Source of the DNA: Streptomyces fructofermentans
GTDB taxonomy: Bacteria > Actinomycetota > Actinomycetes > Streptomycetales > Streptomycetaceae
DNA: 49,422 bases
Reading direction: 5' to 3'
Assembly (NCBI RefSeq): GCF_014651055.1
Contig: NZ_BMWD01000044.1
Location: 1-49,422 of the forward strand
This document shows, in pieces, positions 22,215-30,264 of the stretch. Below the pieces are notes generated by a model that saw only the letters and a program-made list of their open reading frames with translations, ran no database searches and was not told where the DNA came from. A program made the position numbers and the translations under genes. Numbering within the stretch: the first letter of the stretch is position 1; every line of letters starts with the position of its first letter.

Positions 22215-22408
22215 TGCGTCCTCCCTTGTAGCCGTTCGCAGTTGAACGGTTTCAGGTACCACCGCAGTATCGTCTTCATCATGCACAGATCAACAGACGG
22301 CAACGCACTTGTAATGAATGTTTCCGATCACTGATGCTCGGAAGCGTGTTACTACGGTCATCAACACTCACAAGGTGTCAGCCGCTTCAGGTGCCACAGG
22401 AGGTCACT

Positions 22409-23056
22409 GTGCTCGCTCGCCGTACGTCCCGCCGTCTGATCACGGCGTCCGTGACGGCCGCCGTCCTCGCTCTCGGTGGCTGCACGGGCTCGGACGACGA
22501 CCCCAAGTCCGCCTCGGGCAGCGGGCCTTCGGTGATCGCTCCGGGCAAACCGGGCGAGGCCGCGGAGACCCTCTCGGCGGAGCAGGCCGCCGAGCAGCGT
22601 GACGACGACACCCCCAACTCGGCGGACCTCGCCTACGCGCGCATGATGATCAAGCATCACGGCCAGGCCCTGGAGATGACCGAACTCGTCCCGGACCGGG
22701 CCGAGTCGGGCAGGGTGAAGCGGCTCGCCGAGCGCATCGCGGCCGCGCAGGGGCCGGAGATCGACACGATGAAGGCCTGGTTGAAGAACCACGGCGGCGA
22801 CGCGAAGGGCGACCGGCACGACCACGCCGCGATGCCGGGGATGGCCGGCGCGGCGCAGATGAAGGAGCTGCGGGCGGCCGAGGGGAAGGACTTCGACGAG
22901 TTGTTCCTGAAGCTGATGATCACCCATCACGACGGGGCGATCACCATGGCCGTGGACGCGCTCTCCGAGGGCAACAACATCCAGATCGGCGAGATGGCCG
23001 ACGACGTGATCGCGCAGCAGACCACCGAGATCAGCAGGATGCGCGACATGTCCTGA
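22409..23056 (+). CDS. DUF305 lipoprotein
   Basis: Membrane-anchored lipoprotein of 215 residues. The GTG start has AGGAGGT 5 nt upstream. The signal peptide (VLARRTSRRLITASVTAAVLALGGC) ends in the lipobox LGGC with Cys25. The mature protein holds two copies of a helical module with paired histidines, MMIKHHGQALEM (H83-H84) and MITHHDGAITMA (H173-H174), plus methionines and a HDHAAMPGM loop. DUF305 is ferritin-like, and such His/Met clusters suggest copper or other metal binding. It is divergent from the LVIVD-repeat protein across 194 bp, so the two probably work together outside the cell. Confidence 0.92.
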   Translation: MLARRTSRRLITASVTAAVLALGGCTGSDDDPKSASGSGPSVIAPGKPGEAAETLSAEQAAEQRDDDTPNSADLAYARMMIKHHGQALEMTELVPDRAESGRVKRLAERIAAAQGPEIDTMKAWLKNHGGDAKGDRHDHAAMPGMAGAAQMKELRAAEGKDFDELFLKLMITHHDGAITMAVDALSEGNNIQIGEMADDVIAQQTTEISRMRDMS

Positions 23057-23122
23057 CGCGGCACGGGCGGGACGCGCTTCGCCGCCCCCGCCATGCTGCC
23101 GAGGACCCGCACGCCGACCCGC

Positions 23123-23148
23123 GCCGGTGCCTGCGCTCGCGCACCGGC
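23123..23148. terminator. Stem-loop between convergent genes
   Basis: GCCGGTGC (23123-23130) and GCACCGGC (23141-23148) form a perfect 8-bp stem with a 10-nt loop between the DUF305 and DUF6214 3' ends. Confidence 0.5.
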
Positions 23149-23167
23149 ACCGGACGCGTCGTCGTCC

Positions 23168-23692
23168 TCAGCGACGGACGTGACGCGCGGTCAGGAATCC
23201 CGCGTCCCGGGCCCCGGCGATGAGCCGGAGGGAGCGACGGCGGCTGTGGCCGGTCACGGCCATCACCGCGAGCACCGCGTCCCGCCCGGCCTCGCGGGCC
23301 GCCAGGTACTCCCCCGCGACGAACCGCAGCCCCTCGACACCCCGTGGCCGCTCGGGTCGCGCGTGACGCTTGTCCGAGGTGCCGTCGCCGGCGTCGGCGC
23401 CCGGAGCCGCCGGTCCCGCGCAGGCCTCCAGGAGCGGCCCCTCGATCCAGTCCGGCAGGACGGCGACGTCGTCGAGCGAGAGCGCGGGCCGGGCGCGTAC
23501 GTCCTCGACGGAGACGCATCCGTCGCACACCACGGCGAGCAGGTCCACACGGGCGCCGTCGTCGAACGAGAGCCGGACGTTGCACCACGTCGTGACGGCG
23601 TCCCGCTCCCGCACTTCCCAGGCGGGCCACACGGCCACGGCCGCGTCCGGACCGTCGCGATCAGAAAGATTAAGGAAGGATGTTTCCAGCAC
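23168..23692 (-). CDS. DUF6214 family protein
   Basis: Up to 174 residues; recognised as the Streptomyces family DUF6214, function unknown. Conserved blocks are VWPAWEVRERDAVTTWCNVRLSF, RPALSLDDVAVLPDWIEGPLLEAC and the basic C-terminus GHSRRRSLRLIAGARDAGFL. The Arg-rich end and soluble composition suggest a nucleic-acid or protein-binding role, but this is a guess. The start is uncertain: the GTG at 23692 (MLETSFLNLSD) has no ribosome site, and a GTG near VAVWPAWEV about 18 codons in is an alternative. The region ahead is AT-rich, so its promoter is probably at 23690-23740, shared with the divergent reductase. Confidence 0.75.
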   Translation of the reverse strand: MLETSFLNLSDRDGPDAAVAVWPAWEVRERDAVTTWCNVRLSFDDGARVDLLAVVCDGCVSVEDVRARPALSLDDVAVLPDWIEGPLLEACAGPAAPGADAGDGTSDKRHARPERPRGVEGLRFVAGEYLAAREAGRDAVLAVMAVTGHSRRRSLRLIAGARDAGFLTARHVRR

Positions 23693-23864
23693 ATACGCAA
23701 CGTAACCGCATCATCACATTCATCGCGCACAGCGACGCGACGCGGCCTCCGAGGGGCACCCCGTCGGCGCACACCCCGCGCGGACCCTCCCCGGGCGGGC
23801 GGTGCGGTGCGATGCTGGAGGCGCCAGCGGATCTCCTCGTTCTCCTCGGGGAAGGGGCACAGCC

Positions 23865-25211
23865 GTGCTGCAGGTCGCCGTCGTCGGCTCCGGGCCGAGT
23901 GGGGTGTACACCGCACAGGGGCTCGTCCAGCAGGACCGGGTGCCCGGCGTCCGGGTGGACGTCCTGGACCGGCTGCCGTGCCCGTACGGTCTGGTGCGCT
24001 ACGGCGTGGCACCCGACCACGAGAAGATCAAGTCGCTCCAGGGGACTCTGCGTACGGTCCTGGAGCACGAGCGCGTCCGCTTCCTGGGCGATGTCCTCGT
24101 CGGCACGGACGGGCTGCCCGCCGCCCGCCTCCAGGAGCTGTACCACGCCGTCGTGTACTGCGTGGGCGCCGCCACCGACCGCCATCTCGGGGTGCCGGGC
24201 GAGGACCTGCCGGGCAGTTGGTCGGCCACCGAGTTCGTGTCCTGGTACAGCGCGCACCCGGACGCCGCCGCGGACGGATTCGTACGGGGCACACGGGCGG
24301 CGGTCGTCATCGGCGTGGGCAACGTGGCGGTCGACGTCACCCGGATACTCGCGCGCGGCGTGGCCGAGCTGAGCCCCACCGACATGCCCCAGGCGGCGCT
24401 CGCCGCGCTCGCCGACAGCCGGGTGCGTGCGATCACGATGGTCGGGCGCCGCGGCCCCTCCCAGGCCCGCTTCACCACCAAGGAGCTGCGGGAACTGGGC
24501 ACCCTGCCGGACACCCGGATCGAGGTGGATCCGGCGGAGTTGGCGCTCGATCCGGCGTACGCCGACCCGTCGTCGCTGCCCGCGGCGCAGCGCCGCAACG
24601 TGGAGGTGCTGCGCGGCTGGGCGGAGCGGCCCCCGGCCGGCGGGTCCCGGCGCATCAGCCTCCGCTTCTTCCTCCGGCCCACCGAACTGCTCGCCGACGG
24701 GGGGCGCGTGGGCGCGGTGCGCTTCGAGCGGACCCTCCCGGACGGGCGCGGCGGTGTCACGGGCACGGGCCGGTACGAGGACATCGAGGCGCAGTTGGTG
24801 CTGCGCTCGGTCGGATACCGGGGCGTACCGCTGGAGGGGCTGCCCTTCGACGAGGAGCAGGCGACCGTGCCCCATCTGGCGGGCCGGGTCCTGCGGGACG
24901 GTTCGGTGGCGCCGGGCGAGTACGTGGCCGGCTGGATCAAGCGCGGCCCGACCGGCGTCATCGGCACCAACCGCCCGTGCGCGAAGGAGACGGTGGCCTC
25001 CCTGCTGGCGGACGCCCCGGCGCTCGCGCGGCGCGCGCTGCCGGGCGACCCGCTGACCGCCCTGCGCGCGTCGGGGCTCCGGCCCGTCGAGTGGGCCGGC
25101 TGGCAGGCGATCGAACGGGCCGAGGCCGCGCTCGGCGCCTCGCTGGGCCGGCGTGTGGTCAAGCTCCCGGACTGGCCCTCCCTGATGAGGGCGGCCCGGG
25201 ACGGCGCATAG
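23865..25211 (+). CDS. FAD-dependent ferredoxin-NADP reductase (FprA-like)
   Basis: Flavoenzyme of the glutathione-reductase-like ferredoxin-NADP+ reductase group (adrenodoxin reductase/FprA type), 448 residues from GTG with GAAGGGG 7 nt upstream. FAD loop: VAVVGSGPSGVYTA; then PYGLVRYGVAPDH, typical of the group. NADP loop: VVIGVGNVAVDVTRIL and the VGRRGPSQARFTTKELREL block binding the 2'-phosphate. The C-terminal GWIKRGPTGVIGTNR is the second FAD contact. It would shuttle electrons between NADPH and a ferredoxin, often feeding cytochrome P450s. A paralogue of the same type lies at 40-41 kb. The convergent ArsR gene ends 68 bp downstream. Confidence 0.93.
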   Translation: MLQVAVVGSGPSGVYTAQGLVQQDRVPGVRVDVLDRLPCPYGLVRYGVAPDHEKIKSLQGTLRTVLEHERVRFLGDVLVGTDGLPAARLQELYHAVVYCVGAATDRHLGVPGEDLPGSWSATEFVSWYSAHPDAAADGFVRGTRAAVVIGVGNVAVDVTRILARGVAELSPTDMPQAALAALADSRVRAITMVGRRGPSQARFTTKELRELGTLPDTRIEVDPAELALDPAYADPSSLPAAQRRNVEVLRGWAERPPAGGSRRISLRFFLRPTELLADGGRVGAVRFERTLPDGRGGVTGTGRYEDIEAQLVLRSVGYRGVPLEGLPFDEEQATVPHLAGRVLRDGSVAPGEYVAGWIKRGPTGVIGTNRPCAKETVASLLADAPALARRALPGDPLTALRASGLRPVEWAGWQAIERAEAALGASLGRRVVKLPDWPSLMRAARDGA

Positions 25212-25233
25212 GCGGCGACTCCGGCCGCTTCGC

Positions 25234-25251
25234 GCGACCGGCGGCGGTCGC
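25234..25251. terminator. Short stem-loop between convergent genes
   Basis: GCGACCG-GCGG-CGGTCGC, a 7-bp perfect stem with 4-nt loop 22 bp after the reductase stop and before the ArsR stop. Confidence 0.45.
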
Positions 25252-25279
25252 CGTCCCGGCGGCCCGCCAGTTCCCGCGT

Positions 25280-25639
25280 TCAGCCGGTGCCGAGGCGGGC
25301 GGCCTGGCGGGCGGCGGCCGCGAGGACACTGTCCAGGAGCCCCGGGAACAAGTCGCCCAGGTCGTCGCCGCGCAGGACGTTCATCTTGGCCGTGCCCCGG
25401 TAGATCTGCCGGATCACCCCGGCCTCGCGCAGCACCCGGAAGTGGTGCGTGGTCGTGGACTTGGTCACGGGCAGGTCGAAGTGCGAACAGGACAGCTCGT
25501 GCCCGTCGGCTGCGAGCTCACGCACGACCTGGAGCCGCAGCGGGTCGGAGAGCGCGTGCAGCACGGCCTCCAGGCGGATCTCCGAAGGCTCCGGGTGCGG
25601 GAGGACACGGGTGCTGCTGTTCGCGGCTTCGGTCGTCAC
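25280..25639 (-). CDS. ArsR family winged-helix repressor
   Basis: Small homodimeric repressor, 119 residues from GTG (VTTEAANSS), GGAG 5 nt upstream. The open frame extends 25 codons to an ATG at 25714, but that ATG lies in the divergent promoter, so the shorter form is chosen. The HTH is LEAVLHALSDPLRLQVVREL then LPVTKSTTTHHFRVLREAGVIRQ. There is one Cys (SCSHFD) but no CxxC metal box, so it probably senses a redox-active or organic signal rather than arsenite. It is divergent from an old yellow enzyme gene, and a perfect palindrome sits in the shared promoter region. Confidence 0.92.
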   Translation of the reverse strand: MTTEAANSSTRVLPHPEPSEIRLEAVLHALSDPLRLQVVRELAADGHELSCSHFDLPVTKSTTTHHFRVLREAGVIRQIYRGTAKMNVLRGDDLGDLFPGLLDSVLAAAARQAARLGTG

Positions 25640-25703
25640 GGCGGCTCCAGTCCATCGGTCCCGGAGGGCTCCGGGGAGACCATTGTACGAGGGTCTTCGT
25701 AGT

Positions 25704-25736
25704 TTGACATTCACCGTAGTACGATGCTTATCGTAC
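25704..25736 (+). promoter_or_regulatory. Old yellow enzyme promoter overlapped by ArsR-type operator
   Basis: TTGACA (25704-25709) is a consensus -35; 17 bp later CTTATC is the probable -10. Over the -10 lies a perfect 18-bp inverted repeat GTACGAT-GCTT-ATCGTAC (25719-25736). Related TACGA and TCGTA half-sites recur at 25685-25701. The layout indicates repression by the divergently encoded ArsR protein. Confidence 0.72.
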
Positions 25737-25853
25737 GAGTCGTGAAGCGGTCCGGTGCTTCGGTTCCGTCGGTTCCGACGCGTCCCGTGCCCACCGGCCC
25801 TGTCCCGTCCGGCCCACCCTGCCCATACGGCCCCGCAACGAATGGAGTCCGCC

Positions 25854-26933
25854 GTGAGCGCGCTCTTCGAGCCCTACGAGCTTCGCGACCTGACCGTGCC
25901 CAACCGGGTCTGGATGGCACCGATGTGCCAGTACTCGGCCGCGCCGGACGGCCCCGACGCGGGCGCCCCGAACGACTGGCACTTCGCCCACTACGCGGCC
26001 CGTGCCGCCGGCGGCACGGGCCTGATCGTCGTCGAGGCCACCGCGGTCGCCCCCGAGGGGCGGATCTCCCCGTACGACCTCGGCATCTGGAACGACACCC
26101 AGACCGAGGCGTTCCGGCGGATCACGGGCTTCCTCAAGGATCAGGGCACCGTGCCCGCGATCCAGCTCGCGCACAGCGGCCGCAAGGGCTCCACCGACCG
26201 CCCCTGGAAGGGCGGCGGCCCGGTCGGACCCGAGGCGCACGGCTGGCAGCCGCTCGGACCGAGCCCGCTCGCCTTCGACGAGGGCCACCCCGTACCGACC
26301 GAGCTGACGTCCGAGGACATCCGGGAGGTCGTCGGCCGCTTCGCCGACGCCGCGCGGCGTGCGCTGGCCGCCGGCTTCGAGATCGCCGAGGTCCACGGCG
26401 CGCACGGCTACCTCATCGGGCAGTTCCTCTCCCCGCACTCGAACCGCCGCACCGACGAGTACGGCGGCTCCTACGAGAACCGGGTGCGCCTCGCCCTCGA
26501 AGTCGTGGACGCCGTGCGCGAGGTGTGGCCCGAGGACAAGCCGCTGTTCTTCCGCATCTCGGCCACCGACTGGCTGGAGGAGAACGGCTGGACGGCGGAC
26601 GACACGGTCCGTTTCGCCGCCGAGCTGAGCGAGCACGGCGTGGACCTGCTCGACGTGTCGACCGGCGGCAACGCGGCCGGTGTGCGCATTCCCGTGGGGC
26701 CCGGCTACCAGGTCCCGTTCGCCGCGCGGGTCAGGAACGAGACGCCGATGGCCGTGGCCGCGGTCGGTCTCATCACCGACGCCGAACAGGCCGAGAAGAT
26801 CCTCGCCAACGGTGAGGCCGACGCCGTGCTGCTCGGCCGGGAACTGCTGCGCAACCCCTCATGGGCCCGGCACTCGGCACGCGAACTCGGAGGCGACGTC
26901 CACGTGCCGGACCAGTACCACCGGTCCGTCTAG
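25854..26933 (+). CDS. Old yellow enzyme, NADPH:flavin oxidoreductase (YqjM-like)
   Basis: FMN-dependent ene-reductase of the thermophilic-like/YqjM class, 359 residues from GTG (VSALFEPYEL) with GGAG 6 nt upstream. Class hallmarks: MAPMCQYSA with the redox-sensitive Cys25, IQLAHSGRKGS, the substrate-binding His pair in EVHGAHGYLIGQF (H181, H184), SNRRTDEYGGSYENR, and DVSTGGN. The C-terminal part DAVLLGRELLRNPSWA completes the FMN phosphate site. Such enzymes reduce alpha,beta-unsaturated carbonyls and quinones and are often induced by electrophiles. The divergent ArsR protein and the promoter palindrome predict electrophile-responsive control. Confidence 0.95.
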   Translation: MSALFEPYELRDLTVPNRVWMAPMCQYSAAPDGPDAGAPNDWHFAHYAARAAGGTGLIVVEATAVAPEGRISPYDLGIWNDTQTEAFRRITGFLKDQGTVPAIQLAHSGRKGSTDRPWKGGGPVGPEAHGWQPLGPSPLAFDEGHPVPTELTSEDIREVVGRFADAARRALAAGFEIAEVHGAHGYLIGQFLSPHSNRRTDEYGGSYENRVRLALEVVDAVREVWPEDKPLFFRISATDWLEENGWTADDTVRFAAELSEHGVDLLDVSTGGNAAGVRIPVGPGYQVPFAARVRNETPMAVAAVGLITDAEQAEKILANGEADAVLLGRELLRNPSWARHSARELGGDVHVPDQYHRSV

Positions 26934-27064
26934 TCCGGACCGTCCGGCCCGGCGACCCGCCCTGCCCCGCACCGGCCCGGCCTCCGTCGGAGACCGGGCG
27001 GGGTTCGGCCGGGACCGGCACCGGGGTGCGGTCCGGGCGCGGGGCGCGGGGCGCGGTCGGGAAC

Positions 27065-27140
27065 GGGCCCGGACCCGGTCGGGGGTTGGGTCCGGGCCCC
27101 GTCCAGGAGTCGGACCGGGTCCGGAGTGCGGACCCGGTCC
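27065..27140. terminator. Two tandem stem-loops between convergent genes
   Basis: First: GGGCCCGGACCC / GGGTCCGGGCCC (27065-27099, 12 bp, 11-nt loop). Second: GGACCGGGTCCG / CGGACCCGGTCC (27112-27140, 12 bp, 5-nt loop). Both stems are perfect and lie in the 216-bp gap between the old yellow enzyme and the NmrA-like gene. Confidence 0.8.
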
Positions 27141-27149
27141 CGCGGGGCC

Positions 27150-27896
27150 TCACCGCCCGGCGGTGAGCCAGTCCGCGTACCGGGTCGTGGACAGGTGGGC
27201 GTCCGGTCCGGGGAGCAGCGAGCGCTCCTGGAGCGGCGCTCCGAAGTAGCCCGCGGACTCGTCCGTGACGACCTCTCGCGGGTCCCCGTCGGCCTTGAGG
27301 CCGATCCGTACCAGCTCGTCGAGGGGGAACTCCTCGGGGCCGGCCACCTCCGTCATGCCGTTCAGCGGCGCCGCGACCGCCGCGCCGGCGACCGCGTCGG
27401 CGACGTCGTCCGCGGCGAGGGGCTTGATCAGCGCGGAGGGCAGCCGGACCGTGTCGCCGTCGGTGGCCGAGGCGGCGATGCCCTTCACGAACTCGAAGAA
27501 CTGCGTCGCGTGGACGAGCGTGTAGGGCGCTCCCGAGCCCTTGATCAGCTCCTCCTGCGCGACCTTGGCACGGAAGTAGCCGGACTCGGGCAGCCGCTCG
27601 GTGCCGACGACCGACAGCGCGACGTGGTGGCCGACGCCCGCGGCGGCCTCGGCGGCCAGGAGGTTGGTCGTGGACGCCTGGAAGAACTCCATCACCGCGT
27701 CGGCCTCGAAGGACGGCGAGTTGGACACGTCGACGACGACCGAGGCCCCCTTCAGGACGTCGTCCAGGCCCTCGCCGGTGATGGTGTCGACACCGGTGTT
27801 CGGTGACGCCGCGACCGCCTCGTGGCCGTCCGCCTTCAGCCTCGCGACCACCTTCGACCCGATGAGCCCCGTACCGCCGATCACTACGATCCTCAT
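27150..27896 (-). CDS. NmrA-like / atypical SDR NAD(P)-binding protein
   Basis: Atypical short-chain dehydrogenase of the NmrA-like group, 248 residues from ATG (MRIVVIGGTG) with GAAGG 8 nt upstream. The dinucleotide loop is GGTGLIG (7-13). There is VVVDVSNSPSFE in place of the usual NNAG region, and FRAKVAQEELIKGSG aligns with the active-site region but lacks the classic YxxxK. HATQFFEFVKG and LIKPLAADDVADAV are typical of redox-sensing or reductase members. It could be a redox sensor rather than an enzyme. A 17-bp palindrome 33 bp before the start is a candidate operator; its regulator is not in the window. Confidence 0.87.
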   Translation of the reverse strand: MRIVVIGGTGLIGSKVVARLKADGHEAVAASPNTGVDTITGEGLDDVLKGASVVVDVSNSPSFEADAVMEFFQASTTNLLAAEAAAGVGHHVALSVVGTERLPESGYFRAKVAQEELIKGSGAPYTLVHATQFFEFVKGIAASATDGDTVRLPSALIKPLAADDVADAVAGAAVAAPLNGMTEVAGPEEFPLDELVRIGLKADGDPREVVTDESAGYFGAPLQERSLLPGPDAHLSTTRYADWLTAGR

Positions 27897-27928
27897 GGTG
27901 CAAACCTTCCGGTCATGTCCTGGCTTCC

Positions 27929-27945
27929 GTCCGAACCCTTCGGAC
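27929..27945. promoter_or_regulatory. Palindrome upstream of NmrA-like gene
   Basis: GTCCGAA-CCC-TTCGGAC is a perfect 7-bp inverted repeat centred 41 bp before the NmrA-like start; a second pair, CTGTCC (27949-27954) and GGACAG (27964-27969), follows. Operator function is inferred. The rest of the gap to 28173 is GGTCCGG-rich low-complexity sequence with a 27-bp duplication (28107-28126 and 28134-28153). Confidence 0.4.
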
Positions 27946-28173
27946 CCACTGTCCTGATGGACCGGACAGGGCCGGAAAGTGTGACAACGGGGCCGCGGCA
28001 CGCGGCCGTCACGGGACCGTCCGGACGGGTCCGGACGTCCCAGGTGGTCCGGGCGCCGGGGCGGTCCGGGCGCCGGGGTGGTCGGGACGTCCCGGGTGGC
28101 CTGGGCGGTCGGGTCGGTCCGGGCGGTCCGCATGGTCGGGTCGGTCCGGGCGGGCGGTCCGGCGCCCGAGGGT

Positions 28174-28752
28174 TCAGCCCGTCTTCCACCCCCACTGCGG
28201 GCCGACCCGCTCCCACTCCGCGTCCCAGGCGTCGAGCCGCAGTTGCTCCAGCCGTCCGCGCAGGAGGCGTCCGCCCGCGAGGGGCACGGCCGCCGCGCTC
28301 ACCCCGATCAGCATCCCGACCAGCGAGGCCCGGAGGCTCGCCTGCGCCTTCGTCGCGGGCCTGGTGACCTGCAGTCCCTCGAGGTCCGTCCACACCGTGA
28401 CCGGGGTGCCGGCCGCGCTGCCGGGCTCCACCCGGGTCTGGCCCTCGTGGGCCACCCCGTCGGCCGCGGTCCACCGCACCTTCGCCCACACCCGTTCGGA
28501 GCCCGCGGCCGAACCGGGCGCGCGCTCGATCAACCGGGCGGGCACCGCACGCCACTCCGCCCGCTCCCGGGCGAGGCTGCGCTCGACGGACTGCGCGGTG
28601 GCCGCTCCGGCGAGCACGCCCGCGAGCAGGGTGACGGCCCAGGTGGCGAGCAGGGTCCAGGCCTCCACCTTGTCGCTGCGGCGGCGGAGGGGGTTGGGCC
28701 ACCACCGCCACAGCAACGCCCTCGGACCACGTACTGCCGGTACTCCCGCCAT
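28174..28752 (-). CDS. Rv1733c-like membrane protein
   Basis: A 192-residue membrane protein resembling the actinobacterial Rv1733c family, function unknown. The N-terminus has the family start WRWWPNPLRRRSDKVEAW, then a first helix (TLLATWAVTLLAGVLAGAAT). An extracytoplasmic beta-rich domain of about 85 residues follows (VRWTAADGVAHEGQTRVEPGSAAGTPVTVW). A second helix comes at SLVGMLIGVSAAAVPLAGG and a short Trp-rich cytoplasmic tail ends the protein. AGGAGG lies 8-9 nt before the ATG. Streptomyces carry many paralogues of this family. Confidence 0.85.
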   Translation of the reverse strand: MAGVPAVRGPRALLWRWWPNPLRRRSDKVEAWTLLATWAVTLLAGVLAGAATAQSVERSLARERAEWRAVPARLIERAPGSAAGSERVWAKVRWTAADGVAHEGQTRVEPGSAAGTPVTVWTDLEGLQVTRPATKAQASLRASLVGMLIGVSAAAVPLAGGRLLRGRLEQLRLDAWDAEWERVGPQWGWKTG

Positions 28753-28956
28753 CGCAGGCCCCTCCTCGTCACGAGCACACCCGGTGACGTCCCATACGGG
28801 AGCGGCCGCCGGGTTGCTCAGGAGACGTGCCGCACATCTGCCCGCGCCCTCGCGAAACGCTCCTGACCTGCGCCGGAGCCGCTCGGAAGGGTTACTGTCA
28901 GTGGCAAGGTGCAGACTGGCCGTTGTCTGAGACAGCGACGTCCGGAGGTGGTCGGC

Positions 28957-30042
28957 ATGGCCGAGGTACTACTCACCGTAGGTACACGCAAGGGTCTGTT
29001 CGTCGGGCGGAGGCGCGGCGGCTCCTGGGAGTTCGACGAGACTCCCTACTTCAACGCGCAGGCGGTGTACTCGATCGCGATCGACACCCGCACCGACGTC
29101 CCCCGGCTCCTGGTGGGCGGCGACAGCGCCCACTGGGGACCGTCCGTGTTCCACTCCGACGACCTGGGCCGCACCTGGACCGAGCCGGCCAGGGCCGCCG
29201 TCAAGTTCCCCAAGGACACCGGGGCTTCACTGGAGCGCGTCTGGCAGCTGCACCCGGCCGCCGCCGAACCGGACGTCATCTACGCGGGCACCGAACCCGC
29301 CGCGCTCTACCGCTCGGCGGACCGGGGCGAGACCTTCGAGCTGGTCCGCCCCCTGTGGGAGCACCCCACGCGCTCCAAGTGGGTGCCCGGCGGCGGCGGG
29401 GAGGGCATGCACACCATCCTCACCGACGCCCGCGATCCGCGCGCCGTGACGGTCGCCGTCTCCACGGCGGGCGTCTTCCGCACGAAGGACGGCGGCGAGA
29501 GCTGGGAGCCCTCCAACTCGGGTGTCTCCGCGGTCTTCCTGCCCGATCCGAACCCGGAGTTCGGGCAGTGCGTGCACAAGATCGCGCAGGACGCGGCGAC
29601 ACCGGACCGCCTCTACCTCCAGAACCACTGGGGCGTGTACCGCAGCGACGACGCGGGCGGCCACTGGACGGACATCGGCGAGGGCCTGCCGTCCACCTTC
29701 GGGTTCGCCGTGGCGGCCCATCCCCATCGCGGGGACACCGCCTACGTGTTCCCGATCAACGCGGACTCGGACCGGGTCCCGGCCGACCGGCGATGTCGCG
29801 TCTTCCGCACCGACGACGCCGGCAGGAGCTGGCGGCCGCTGACCGAGGGGCTGCCGCAGGAGGACCACTACGGCACGGTCCTGCGCGACGCCCTGTGCAC
29901 GGACGACGCGGACCCCGCGGGCGTGTACTTCGGCAACCGCAACGGCGAGGTGTTCGCGTCGGCCGACGACGGCGACCACTGGGAGCAGTTGGCCTCGCAT
30001 CTGCCCGACGTCCTCTGCGTCCGCGCGGCGGTGATCGCTTGA
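28957..30042 (+). CDS. BNR/WD40-like beta-propeller protein (sialidase-like fold)
   Basis: A 361-residue protein of the YVTN/BNR-repeat propeller type, no signal peptide. Asp-box-like repeats occur through the chain: SDDLGRTW, SADRGETF, TKDGGESW, SDDAGGHW, TDDAGRSW and SADDGDHW, six blades of S/T-x-D-x-G-x-T/S-W type. The N-terminus VLLTVGTRKGLFVG is a standard start of this family. Catalytic residues of true sialidases are not apparent, so the role is probably structural or as a binding protein. GGAGGTG is 6 nt before the ATG. A terminator follows its stop. Confidence 0.87.
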   Translation: MAEVLLTVGTRKGLFVGRRRGGSWEFDETPYFNAQAVYSIAIDTRTDVPRLLVGGDSAHWGPSVFHSDDLGRTWTEPARAAVKFPKDTGASLERVWQLHPAAAEPDVIYAGTEPAALYRSADRGETFELVRPLWEHPTRSKWVPGGGGEGMHTILTDARDPRAVTVAVSTAGVFRTKDGGESWEPSNSGVSAVFLPDPNPEFGQCVHKIAQDAATPDRLYLQNHWGVYRSDDAGGHWTDIGEGLPSTFGFAVAAHPHRGDTAYVFPINADSDRVPADRRCRVFRTDDAGRSWRPLTEGLPQEDHYGTVLRDALCTDDADPAGVYFGNRNGEVFASADDGDHWEQLASHLPDVLCVRAAVIA

Positions 30043-30053
30043 GCCCCGCCACG

Positions 30054-30086
30054 GGCGGACCGGCCCCCGTCGTGCGACGGTCCGCC
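30054..30086 (+). terminator. Terminator after the beta-propeller gene
   Basis: GGCGGACCG (30054-30062) and CGGTCCGCC (30078-30086) form a perfect 9-bp stem with a 15-nt loop, 11 nt after the stop codon. Confidence 0.65.
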
Positions 30087-30252
30087 GCGCGCCGGAGCCC
30101 GGGCACCCGATCCGACCGCCCCGCGCTGCCGAGTCGGGGCGCCCGGTCCGGCAGCGGCCGCCCTCGACGCCCCAACGCCCCTGTCCGCGAGGGGACATAC
30201 CGGTTCGGCCCGTACGGGGACCACCGGTTGATCGCCGTCGCGCGTACGGCAG

Positions 30253-30258
30253 TAGGGT
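30253..30258 (+). promoter_or_regulatory. -10 box of a leaderless promoter (ung)
   Basis: TAGGGT ends 6 nt before the GTG at 30265. No separate ribosome site is present, and an upstream terminator argues for an independent promoter here. Confidence 0.55.
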
Positions 30259-30264
30259 GACGCC

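Noticed and set aside
25640..25714. N-terminal extension of ArsR from the ATG at 25714
   Set aside because: That ATG is inside the divergent promoter and has no ribosome site; the GTG at 25639 has GGAG 5 nt upstream.
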